NCBI RefSeq assembly: GCF_037201975.1
Contig: NZ_CP147520.1
Span: 2,666,001-2,730,000 of the forward strand
Origin: Streptomyces sp. TG1A-60
GTDB taxonomy: Bacteria > Actinomycetota > Actinomycetes > Streptomycetales > Streptomycetaceae
DNA: 64,000 nt
Direction: 5' to 3'
A program made the position numbers and the translations under genes. How positions within the stretch are numbered: position 1 is the first letter of the stretch; every line of letters starts with the position of its first letter. The notes below the pieces were generated by a model, which saw only the letters and a list, made by a program, of their open reading frames with translations, was not told the origin of the DNA and did no database searches. Below are positions 54,146 to 61,809 of the stretch, one piece after another.

Positions 54146-55153
54146 CTAGCAAACCTCTTCCAGATCCCGCCAGTCCCTGGAATCAGGGCTGTCGGCGACC
54201 CATCCGTCCAACAGCCCCCGGACCAGCGAAGCAGGCGCCGCGATCCCGCACTCCCGCTCCGGCGCCCACAACTGCCCGTCCGTGACATGCCCCAGCGGCC
54301 CGGGATGCCCCGGCTCACTGTGGTCGTGCGGATCGAGATGATCGCCGTCGCCCTCGTCCGACGGCATCCGGGACTCCGAACAGAGCCGACACAACAGCCG
54401 GACCGACGACGACCAGTCCTCCGCCGCGAACCCGGCGTCGGCCGCGAGCCGCTCCAGCGCGTTCCGGTCGGCCTCGGTCGCGGCCTCCAACAGCACCACC
54501 CACGTCGGCACCGGCGACGGCGCCCACAGTTCGATCTCGTCGAACACCGGGTAGGCGTGCCCCGCGGCCGTGGTCCGCTCCCCGTGCGGCACCCCGTCGT
54601 GCAGGACGACCTCGCCCCAGCGCCGCCCGGACGACGGCAACGGGATGGAGAGCACCTCGATCCGGGCGGGATCCAGCCGCCGCCCCCACACGACCTCTGC
54701 CTCACCCTCCGGCGAGAGCCGTACGGCCGCGCTGCCGAGGTCCATGCCCACCAGCTCGCCGGAGTCCCCGGGGCCGGCCCCGGGCTTCGGCCGGGCCGCG
54801 CCTCCGGGCACCTTCAGCCCGTACGCCTGCCAGGCCCGGCGGGCCAGCGGCCAGTCCTGCAGGGCGGTCGCGGCGATGCCCACGTTCCACCAGTCGGGCG
54901 CCCCGGTCTCCCGGTCGAGCAGCGCGACGGCCCTGAGGCCCGCGGCCCGCGCCTGCTCCCAGTCGTGCCGGAACTTGTGCAGCAGGGCGAGATTGAACCA
55001 GGACTCCGACAGCCACGGCTCCAGGTCCGCGGCACGTGTCAACAGCGCACCGGCGTCCTCGTACCGACCGTCGCCGATCAGCGTGAACGCACGGTCGGTG
55101 GCCTGCCGCCAGGAGGCGGAGGGCCGATGCCGTCCCTTGCCGAAGATCCTCAC
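54146..55153 (-). CDS. Tetratricopeptide-repeat protein
   Basis: A 335-residue protein from GTG 55153 ([19 protein letters not shown]). Residues about 15-110 hold TPR-like helices ([39 protein letters not shown]). The C-terminal half is beta-rich ([20 protein letters not shown]) and ends with an acidic, His-rich loop. Function unknown; similar proteins sit near deformylase genes in Streptomyces. Its leader carries a 16-bp direct repeat right before the start codon. Confidence 0.75.
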   Translation of the reverse strand: MRIFGKGRHRPSASWRQATDRAFTLIGDGRYEDAGALLTRAADLEPWLSESWFNLALLHKFRHDWEQARAAGLRAVALLDRETGAPDWWNVGIAATALQDWPLARRAWQAYGLKVPGGAARPKPGAGPGDSGELVGMDLGSAAVRLSPEGEAEVVWGRRLDPARIEVLSIPLPSSGRRWGEVVLHDGVPHGERTTAAGHAYPVFDEIELWAPSPVPTWVVLLEAATEADRNALERLAADAGFAAEDWSSSVRLLCRLCSESRMPSDEGDGDHLDPHDHSEPGHPGPLGHVTDGQLWAPERECGIAAPASLVRGLLDGWVADSPDSRDWRDLEEVC

Positions 55154-55155
55154 GA

Positions 55156-55191
55156 TTCCCGCCTGCCAGTTACGGTTCCCGCCTGCCAGTT
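55156..55191. repeat. 16-bp direct repeat in the TPR gene leader
   Basis: TTCCCGCCTGCCAGTT occurs at 55156-55171 and 55176-55191, a 20-base period, just upstream of GTG 55153. On the coding strand each copy contains GGCGGGAA, so it may overlap promoter or leader signals. Confidence 0.75.
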
Positions 55192-55279
55192 CCGTCGGAG
55201 TGGGCTGGCCGTCGCCCCCGGTACACCCTCTCCCTCGCATCCAACCACGGACGGACGGAGGGTCGCTCATTACCCATGG

Positions 55280-56310
55280 GTTACCCCACCACGGGCAAGA
55301 TCAGACTGTCTCTGGACAGCACCCACGCGAGCGATTCCGCCACCTCCGGATGAGAGTCCCGGGCCGTGCCCAGCCGCAGTTCCGCCCGCGCCCGGAGCGG
55401 CCCTCCGGGCGCTGCTGCCCGCGTCTTCTCCTCGTATGCCTGCACGACCCGCACGATCCGCGCCGACCGGCTGCTCAGGGTACGGATCCGCCTGCCGCTC
55501 TACCACCACGGCGACCTCGACGTCCGCGCCGGTCCGCCGTACGACCGCGCCGCCCGGCGGTGCTGTGCGGCGCTGCTCGGCCGTCGGGAGCCGGGCGGTG
55601 GACCCGGCGGGCGGGCACGGGGCGACCGGGCTCAGCCGGCCGATGTCGTGCGTCAGCGCCACGTCCGCCCCCTGCCGCGGGTTCCGGTCGGGGCGCACTC
55701 GGCGATCTCCGTCTCCCGGACGAGCGAGGCGTTGGTCTGCGCCTGTACCGACCCCGTGACGGCCCTCCCGAGTCCCGGCTCCGGAGTCTGGGACAGGTCG
55801 GCGCGGGCGGGTGAATCTCCGGGGCGACGGTGGCCGGATTAACCCCTTCGTGTGAGGTACCGCTCCTGTGGCGACTGTCGAGGCCAGTCGTTCAGTGCGC
55901 CATGTCGGCCGCGAGTTCTGCGGCCATACCACCGGACCCGGCGTGGGCTCCCGGTCGGTCAGCTCCCAGCCGCCGGGCGGGCTGAGCACCATCGCGAAAG
56001 CCGCGTCGAACACGGCCGCCGTGCAGACGACCTCCAGTTCGGCGGCGCCGACCAGTCCGGTGGCCGCCAGGTGCGATTCCAGCCGGTCGCGTCGGATTCC
56101 GCCGCGCAGGCCGCCTGCCAGGCGTCGTCGTCGATCCGGCCGGAGGCGAGCAGCACGGACGTCGCGGTCGGCGCGCCCGGTTTCTCGATCGCGCCGACCA
56201 GGCCGTTCCGCAGGTGAATCGTGCCACCCGGGGAACCGGAGACCCGGACCGTACCGGTGTGACCCTCCCGCGGTGCAGTGTCTGCAGAAGCGCGGGGACG
56301 TTGCGCACCG
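55280..56310 (-). pseudogene. Decayed regulatory gene(s), DUF4388-like N-terminus
   Basis: Protein-like pieces appear in all three minus frames: VRNVPALLQTLHRGRVTPV at the 5' side, LLASGRIDDDAWQAACAAES, then VGAAELEVVCTAAVFDAAFA, and near the 3' side AYEEKTRAAAPGGPLRARAE followed by ESLAWVLSRDSLILPVVG. The first pieces resemble DUF4388/PATAN-type regulators. Several frameshifts and at least one deletion are needed to explain the order. I cannot tell whether it was one gene or two. Confidence 0.45.
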
Positions 56311-56318
56311 GGGAGTCT

Positions 56319-56676
56319 TCACGCCAGTACTTCGCGGGCTCGGTCGCCGAGACCGCGCAGGGCGAGCGCCAGGTTCGCCCGGTCCCGGTCGAGACCGGCC
56401 GCGAGCAGCAGCGGGCCGCCGGCCTGACGGTCCAGGAAGAGCAGCACCTGGTGGCGTCTCCTGCTGGTCATGACCACGCTCTCCCCCCTCGGCCCCCGCC
56501 TCACCGAGCCGATCGGAGATGAGGGTGGCCAGGTCGGAGAACTCCGCCCCGGTCCCCGCCTGGGCGGCGTCACCCGCCGCGGCGTAGGTCAGACCCGTGA
56601 CCGCGTCGATGAGGGCGACGCCGGTGACGCCGGGAGAGTCGAAAAGCCGGTTCAGAGAGGCCTGAAGCGCCGTCAC
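56319..56676 (-). pseudogene. Roadblock/LC7-like protein, frameshifted in a 6-base homopolymer
   Basis: From GTG 56676 the frame reads TALQASLNRLFDSPGVTGVA and ALIDAVTGLTYAAAGDA, a Roadblock-type start. After about 60 residues it shifts; the end VVMTSRRRHQVLLFLDRQAG to the stop at 56319 lies in another frame. The shift falls in the C6 run at 56483-56488, so a sequencing error is possible. Confidence 0.6.
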
Positions 56677-56912
56677 CCGTTCCCCGATTCGCCCTCCAGG
56701 TGCACGCGCCGCACAGTACTTTGAACGCCAACTTCCTTAACACACAACAAAGTTGATGTCTGTGACCGGTGAGTCACTCGCGTTCGATCTTAGTTGGCCG
56801 GACAGTGACCGGTCAGCAGCACTGAGGAATTGGGGCAGCAGCTGCGCACGCTGACCTCGCTGGACATGAACGACGGCCTCGAAGTCTGAGCCCGTCCCAG
56901 CCTGCCGACGAC
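56677..56912. other. Gap before the sigR-rsrA terminator
   Basis: No gene is supported. A 22-codon open piece near 56821-56889 (ending LTSLDMNDGLEV) has no start codon. Confidence 0.4.
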
Positions 56913-56958
56913 TGAGCCCGTTCCACGAACGACCTACGGCCGCTCCCGAACGGGCTCA
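56913..56958 (-). terminator. Terminator of the sigR-rsrA operon
   Basis: TGAGCCCGTTC (56913-56923) pairs with GAACGGGCTCA (56948-56958), 38 bases beyond the rsrA stop. Confidence 0.7.
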
Positions 56959-56995
56959 GGGAAGGCGCCAGAAAAGCACCGGTGAAGCGCCTGGC

Positions 56996-57307
56996 TCAGG
57001 TCTCCTGCGGGGTCACCGGCGAGGCTGTCACATCATGCTCGGGCACGGCCTGTCCCGATCGGATCAAATCGATCCGGCCCATCACCTTGGCACGCAGGTC
57101 AGTGGGCACGTCGTCCTGCCCGCAACACCGCTTGACCAGTTTCTTGACGGCCTGTTCGAGCCCGTACTTCTCCAGGCACGGCGAGCATTCCTCGAAGTGG
57201 TGCTCGAACTTGGTGCAGTCGGTGTCGGGCATCTCACGGTCGAGGAACTCGTAGAGGTGATCGAGGATTTCGCTGCAATCCGTCTCGTGCGGCTCTCCGC
57301 AGCTCAT
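56996..57307 (-). CDS. rsrA: Zinc-binding redox anti-sigma factor RsrA
   Basis: A 103-residue ZAS-family anti-sigma factor. The zinc/disulfide motif is [13 protein letters not shown] (HxxxCxxC), with a further Cys near the N-terminus. Oxidation of these thiols frees SigR. ATG 57307 overlaps the sigR stop (ATGA), the usual coupling that keeps the pair in balance. Confidence 0.95.
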   Translation of the reverse strand: MSCGEPHETDCSEILDHLYEFLDREMPDTDCTKFEHHFEECSPCLEKYGLEQAVKKLVKRCCGQDDVPTDLRAKVMGRIDLIRSGQAVPEHDVTASPVTPQET

Positions 57308-58140
57308 GAGCCCGAGCCTTTCGCTTCGTTCGACTCTCCGGCGCCGGCCGGGACCAGACCGCGATCACGGGCGTAGTCCTCAAGCATGCCGCGCAGTTGA
57401 CGGCGGCCCCGGTGCAGCCGGGACATCACCGTACCGATGGGTGTCCCCATGATGTCGGCGATCTCCTTGTACGCAAAGCCCTCGACATCGGCGAGATAGA
57501 CGGCGATGCGGAATTCCTCGGGGATCGCCTGCAGCGCTTCCTTCACGTCCGAGTCGGGCAGGTGATCGAGCGCCTGCGACTCGGCGGAGCGCAGCCCGGT
57601 CGACATGTGCGACTCGGCGCGCGCCAGCTGCCAGTCCTCGATCTCCTCGGCCGCGCTGCGCTGGGGTTCGCGCTGCTTCTTGCGGTACGAGTTGATGAAG
57701 GTGTTCGTGAGGATGCGGTACAGCCAGGCCTTCAGGTTGGTACCTTCACGGAACTGGTGGAAGGACGCGTACGCCTTCGCGTACGTCTCCTGCACCAGGT
57801 CCTCGGCGTCGGCCGGGTTGCGCGTCATGCGCAGCGCGGCCGAGTACATCTGATCGAGGAACTCCAGAGCGTCCCGCTCGAAACGGGAGCTGCGCTCCGC
57901 GGCGGTCTCCGTGCCCTCGGGCTGCTCCGCCTGGCCCCGTTCGGTCCCTGCGTCGGTCCCAGTGACCGGACCCACCTCCTCCAACGTCTGTGCGGTACCG
58001 AGACCGGTACCACCAGATTCGGAGGATAGACGACGATCCACACCGGCCGCCGCCCGAACGGTGCTGCTCTTCGCCGCGTGCAGCACCGTCCAGTCCAGGT
58101 CGGCGCGGCTGCTGCGGGTCGGGCAGGTGGTCGAACCCAT
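57304..58140 (-). CDS. sigR: Thiol-oxidative-stress ECF sigma factor SigR (with long SigR' start)
   Basis: ECF sigma factor with region 2 ([38 protein letters not shown]) and region 4 ([20 protein letters not shown]). Two starts fit: GTG 57975 gives 223 residues ([15 protein letters not shown]), and ATG 58140 adds exactly 55 residues, the same extension known for the unstable, stress-induced SigR' form in S. coelicolor. The longer coordinates are given here. SigR drives thioredoxin, proteasome-related and its own gene. A SigR-type promoter lies upstream. Confidence 0.95.
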   Translation of the reverse strand: MGSTTCPTRSSRADLDWTVLHAAKSSTVRAAAGVDRRLSSESGGTGLGTAQTLEEVGPVTGTDAGTERGQAEQPEGTETAAERSSRFERDALEFLDQMYSAALRMTRNPADAEDLVQETYAKAYASFHQFREGTNLKAWLYRILTNTFINSYRKKQREPQRSAAEEIEDWQLARAESHMSTGLRSAESQALDHLPDSDVKEALQAIPEEFRIAVYLADVEGFAYKEIADIMGTPIGTVMSRLHRGRRQLRGMLEDYARDRGLVPAGAGESNEAKGSGS

Positions 58141-58199
58141 GCGGCGGACTTCCTCTCCTACGAGCGGTTCAGCACGATCTCGCGCTGTCTGATCCGCAC

Positions 58200-58225
58200 A
58201 ACAGAGGTCCGTCACACAACATTCC
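58200..58225 (-). promoter_or_regulatory. SigR-dependent promoter of sigR
   Basis: On the minus strand GGAAT (58225-58221) is followed after exactly 18 bases by GTT (58202-58200), the SigR promoter consensus. It lies 60 bases upstream of ATG 58140, so it would produce the message for the long SigR' form, as known for sigRp2. Confidence 0.88.
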
Positions 58226-58269
58226 CGCTCCCCCACCGGCTCCCTACCGAGTGACGCGTTCCACTCCGC

Positions 58270-58932
58270 TCATCGCAGTGACGCGATCCACTCCACGACA
58301 CCGTCGGTGACCACCCTCAGCGCCTCCTCCTGATCGAGGGGCGCCCGCTTCGGCACGGCGAACCCGTGATCGCCGTACGGCACCTCCACGAGCCCGTAGG
58401 AGCCGTTCGAGCCCGTCGGTCCACTCGCCCCCTCCGGGAACTCCTCCGGCTTCCCGAACGGGTCGTTTCCACCCTGCACGACGAGCGTGGGCACCCCGGC
58501 CCCGAGCAGCTCGTCGGCGCGGGACTTCTCCGGCCTGCCCGGCGGATGCAGGGGAAAGCTCAGCGCGAGGACGGCCGCCGCGCCCAGCTCCCGCGCCGTA
58601 CGGCAGGCCACCCGGGCACCGGCGCTCCGCCCGCCCGCGATCACCGGCAGTCCCGGCTTCGACAGCGCGGGCCACACCCCCCGCCAGCCCACGTCCAGCG
58701 TCTTCGGCGCCGGCGCCAGCTTCCTGCCCGCCACCCGCCACGGCTGCTCGACCAGCGCCACGGTCACCCCGTGCGCCGGGAGGACGGCGGCGAGCGCCTG
58801 GAGGTCACGGGCCTCGACGCCGCCTCCGGCGCCATGACCGGCGGCGAGGACCCACTGGGCCTTCCTCGCCCCGTACCAGCTGACGCGGGCCGTACCGACC
58901 TCGGTGTCGATCTCTTCCTTGATCTCGGTCAC
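58270..58932 (-). CDS. Alpha/beta-hydrolase (KANL3/Tex30-like)
   Basis: A 220-residue protein starting GTG 58932. GAGGGVEARDLQALAAVL and VIAGGRSAGARVACRTARE (nucleophile elbow GRSAG) mark the alpha/beta-hydrolase fold; PTLVVQGGNDPFGKPEEFP has the acid Asp and PYGDHGFAVPKRAP the His. Substrate unknown. It begins one base after the SRAP gene stop, so both are one operon. Confidence 0.85.
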   Translation of the reverse strand: MTEIKEEIDTEVGTARVSWYGARKAQWVLAAGHGAGGGVEARDLQALAAVLPAHGVTVALVEQPWRVAGRKLAPAPKTLDVGWRGVWPALSKPGLPVIAGGRSAGARVACRTARELGAAAVLALSFPLHPPGRPEKSRADELLGAGVPTLVVQGGNDPFGKPEEFPEGASGPTGSNGSYGLVEVPYGDHGFAVPKRAPLDQEEALRVVTDGVVEWIASLR

Positions 58933-58933
58933 A

Positions 58934-59749
58934 TCAGAAGAGTGTGCCCTCCTCGGGGCCCTCCAGCTCCTTCAGCAGTTCCGGGCTGTTGTTGCGGACG
59001 TTGCTGACGGCCGTGGAAACGGGGTAGGCGCGCATCAGCCCGGCGGGCGGCGGTGCGAGCAGCCCGCGCAGATCGTCGAGGTCCGTGCGGGCCGGATCGA
59101 GCCAGCTGTCCCAGCGGTCGGGCGTGAGCATCAGCGGCATCCGGGGGTGGATCTCGGCCAGACTGTGCGGGCCGTCCTCCGGGGCCACGGCCAGCGGGGT
59201 CGTCTCGGCCTCCGTGGTGAGCACCGAGCAGGTGGCCCACCAGGCCCGCGGGTGGTCGTCCGGCAGCGTCCTGTCCCGCCAGAACTCGTACAGCCCGGCC
59301 ATCGCGAAGACCGACCCGTCGGCCGGCAGCACGAAGTACGGCTGCTTGCGCGGCCTCTTCTTCCTGCCCTCGACCTCCAGCTCACGCTCCCCCTTGCCGG
59401 TGACCCACTCGAAGTAGCCGTCGGCGGGCAGGACACAGCGCCGGGTGGCGAAGGCGCGGCGGTACGACGGCCTCTCGTGCACGGTCTCCGCGCGCGCGTT
59501 GATCATCCGCGCGGCGCCCTCGGGGTTCTTCGACCAGGACGGGACCAGACCCCACTTCAGTTTCCGCAGCTGGCGAACCGGTCTCTTGTCGTCGGCGTCC
59601 TTCAGAGGGCGGTCGACAACCGCGTAGACCTCCTTGGTGGGGGCCACGTTGTAATCGGGCTCCAGGGTCTCCTCCGGCTCCCACTTCTCGATCTCAAAGA
59701 TTCCTGCGAGATCCTCGGGCCTACGACTCGACGCATACCGTCCGCACAT
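58934..59749 (-). CDS. SOS-response-associated peptidase (SRAP/YedK family)
   Basis: A 271-residue protein beginning MCGRYASSRRPEDLAGIF, with the catalytic Cys2 exposed after Met removal, INARAETVHERPSYRRAF, LPADGYFEWV (active-site Glu) and EIHPRMPLMLTPDRW (active-site His). SRAP proteins form a covalent bond with abasic sites in single-stranded DNA. ATG 59749 is fixed because Cys2 must be second. Upstream hydrolase gene is coupled by a one-base gap. Confidence 0.93.
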   Translation of the reverse strand: MCGRYASSRRPEDLAGIFEIEKWEPEETLEPDYNVAPTKEVYAVVDRPLKDADDKRPVRQLRKLKWGLVPSWSKNPEGAARMINARAETVHERPSYRRAFATRRCVLPADGYFEWVTGKGERELEVEGRKKRPRKQPYFVLPADGSVFAMAGLYEFWRDRTLPDDHPRAWWATCSVLTTEAETTPLAVAPEDGPHSLAEIHPRMPLMLTPDRWDSWLDPARTDLDDLRGLLAPPPAGLMRAYPVSTAVSNVRNNSPELLKELEGPEEGTLF

Positions 59750-59798
59750 ATGTAACCACCCCTCCGACCTGCGAAAACGCCAGATCATGCCGTCTCGG

Positions 59799-59940
59799 TC
59801 AGCACCAGTCAGCGCGGTGCTGGGTCAGCGCCACATCCATCACCTTGACCGCCCGCCCAGTGGCGTCCGGGGTGAGGTGCCCGTACGTGTCCGCCGTCTC
59901 CTTGATGCTCGTGTGCCCCAGCCACCGGGACACGTCCGAG
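59799..59940 (-). pseudogene. C-terminal fragment of a tyrosine recombinase (integrase)
   Basis: The 46 codons before TGA 59799-59801 read SDVSRWLGHTSIKETADTYG with HLTPDATGRAVKVMDVAL: the LGH box and the nucleophile Tyr of phage-type integrases. Nothing of the N-terminal part is present. A past integration event is implied. Confidence 0.78.
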
Positions 59941-60007
59941 TGAACCGCTCCAGGATCGGTGGAGGCTTCGGACTGCGCCGAGTTGGGTGGAGTCGAGTTG
60001 CTTGGTC

Positions 60008-60147
60008 TCAGGCTACTGGCGGGGTGCGGAGTTCGTACTCCACCGGGCTGAGCATGCCCAGGGCGGAGTGCCTGTGCTGTCGGTCATGGAAGATTTCCAG
60101 GTACTCAAGGAGCGCGGTGGACAGCTCCAGACGCGTCCGCCACCGTT
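60008..60147 (-). mobile_element. IS3-family transposase, C-terminal fragment
   Basis: The last codons of an IS3/IS150-type OrfB: RLELSTALLEYLEIFHDRQH, RHSALGMLSPVEYELRT, stop at 60008-60010. The rest of the insertion sequence is missing. Confidence 0.75.
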
Positions 60148-60185
60148 GGACCGAGGCCCGGAGGCCGGGGAGCTGGTGCAGGTAC

Positions 60186-60411
60186 TCGCGCAGATGGCTC
60201 GGAAGGTGCCGTGCGTCGCAATGTGGGCCAGCGCGGCCCCATCCAGCTCGTCCAACACACGCGGCACGCGCGCGTCGTCGTACTCCAAGGTGATCGCCGA
60301 GCCGTACCGGTCGGCGAGTTCAGGCACCTCCGCGCCGCCGGTCGCCAGGCGAACCCGGGCACGCTGCCCGGGTCTCCGTGACAGCCTCGTTTTCATGCAT
60401 CCGTCGATCAC
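60186..60411 (-). pseudogene. CHAT-domain fragment
   Basis: RLATGGAEVPELADRYGSAI with VLDELDGAALAHIATHGTFR contains the conserved His of CHAT (caspase-like) proteases. The catalytic Cys part is absent and the frame runs into the IS3 piece, so it is a fragment. Confidence 0.6.
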
Positions 60412-61387
60412 TTCCGCTCGCGACGCGGACTTGTTCGCCCTCGGATGTTGTCAGCTCGGTGCGTTCGTGCCCCTGACAGTGCTCACGATGCGCAGTCCAG
60501 CCGTTGTGAGACATCTGTTCAACCTGGGTCGTGCCAGATTTCCCATGGTTCCGTCGGAATTCCTGCGCCGGATGCAGGATCGCCTCGCCTTGTCACCGGA
60601 CCTGCGCCCGTATCTGCCCCTTCCACCCGCCACGGCCTCCCTGCCACTCGACGAGAAACCGAAGACGAGTCTGCAGCGCGGCATCACACGTGCCGCCACG
60701 CCGGACCGCACCGATCGCCTGTTTCCCGGCGACATCGCCGTACACCGGCCCGGCGGCGCGCTCAGCCTGGCGAACGGGGCCTCCGGTGTCCTCCTGGCCC
60801 AGCACATCGTGGGCACTTAACTGGATCCCCAACACGTTGAATGGCTGGCGCGGGCGGCCCGGCAGGCCCTCGACGACATCCCCTCGGGGCTGTGCGACGG
60901 GCTGGCCGGAGCGGCCTGGCTGCTGCACCGCCTGCGTCACCCCGAGACGGCGGACATGGTGAAACGCGTCCTTTCCCGTCCGCTGCCGAGCTCACCGAGC
61001 CTCCACGGCGGACTGACGGGCGTCGCCGTCGTCTCGGGCTACGCGCTGATCGCCGCGGCCAACACCTGCGCTCTCGCCCAGCGCGACCGCCGGCCCCGAC
61101 GCGCCCACCTGCGGGCGCTCGGCCTCGGCCGGGCGCAGTTGCTCCGTTGCGTGCTCTACGAGGTCCTGGGCGCGGCCGCCCTGGGGCTGACGCTGTCGGC
61201 CGTCACCGCGTTGGTGTGCCTCACCCCGCTCTCCCGGGCCGTGGGCGAGGGCGTGTTCCCCGCTCTCGACGTTCCGTGGACCACGGGGGTACTCGCCGCC
61301 GCGCTCGCGGCCGTGGCCCTTCCCGCCGTACTCGTGGCCCATCCGATGCGGGGCATCAGACAGCAGTTCGCGGGGGACGCCTCATGA
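60402..61387 (+). pseudogene. Lanthipeptide synthetase (LanKC-type) fragment fused to an FtsX-like permease end
   Basis: The frame reads ARDADLFALGCCQLGAFVPL (end of the kinase-like domain), ITRAATPDRTDRLFPGDIAV with HRPGGALSLANGASGVLLAQ (start of the cyclase domain), then an in-frame TAA at 60818-60820, then LDPQHVEWLARAARQALDDI and LHGGLTGVAV. At about 61025 it becomes ALIAAANTCALAQRDRRPRR and LRALGLGRAQLLRCVLYEVL, the last part of an FtsX-type permease. Such LanKC and FtsX genes lie together in class III lanthipeptide clusters, so this looks like a deletion joining two genes of one lost cluster. Confidence 0.72.
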
Positions 61388-61793
61388 TCGGTGGCCTGGG
61401 CAGGCGGTTCTGGCTGCTCTACAGCGGTGAGTCCGTGTCCGCCGTGGCACCGCGGCCTCCGCCATCGCCCTGCCCGTGGTCACCCTCCACACCACCGGCG
61501 ACGTCCGGCAAGCGGGGCTGAACAGCACAGCACTGTCCGTCGGTATCGTCCTCGCCCGCCTGCCCGCCGGAGTGATCGCCGACAGGTACGACCACCGGAA
61601 TCTGCTCCTCGTCAACAATGCAATCGGGGCGGGGCTCCTCGGGACCCTGACCCTCCTCCTGGCCAGGGACACCGCATCGCTCTGGGCGTTGCTCGCGGCG
61701 GCTCTGCTGCTTGGCGCGGTCGGCAGCATGCTGGCGCCGGCCGAGACCGCACGGGAGTGTGATCCCGGCGCAAGCGGACTCGGACGGCGGTGA
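61384..61793 (+). pseudogene. MFS transporter, N-terminal part, frameshifted and truncated
   Basis: ATG 61384 overlaps the permease stop (ATGA): MIGGLGRRFWLLYSGESVSA. One base is lost near 61450; the family pattern continues as VVTLHTTGDVRQAGLNSTAL with ARLPAGVIADRYDHRNLLLV and ends after about 125 residues, before the middle of a 12-helix MFS protein. It probably belonged to the same lost cluster. Confidence 0.75.
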
Positions 61794-61809
61794 CCCTGTG
61801 CCGGGTGTG

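Noticed and set aside
56821..56889. Small RiPP-like precursor peptide ending LTSLDMNDGLEV
   Set aside because: No start codon or ribosome site in frame, and no biosynthetic gene next to it.
60186..60411. CHAT-domain defence system
   Set aside because: Only the His half of the domain remains and the frame is joined to an IS3 fragment; no partner gene is present.
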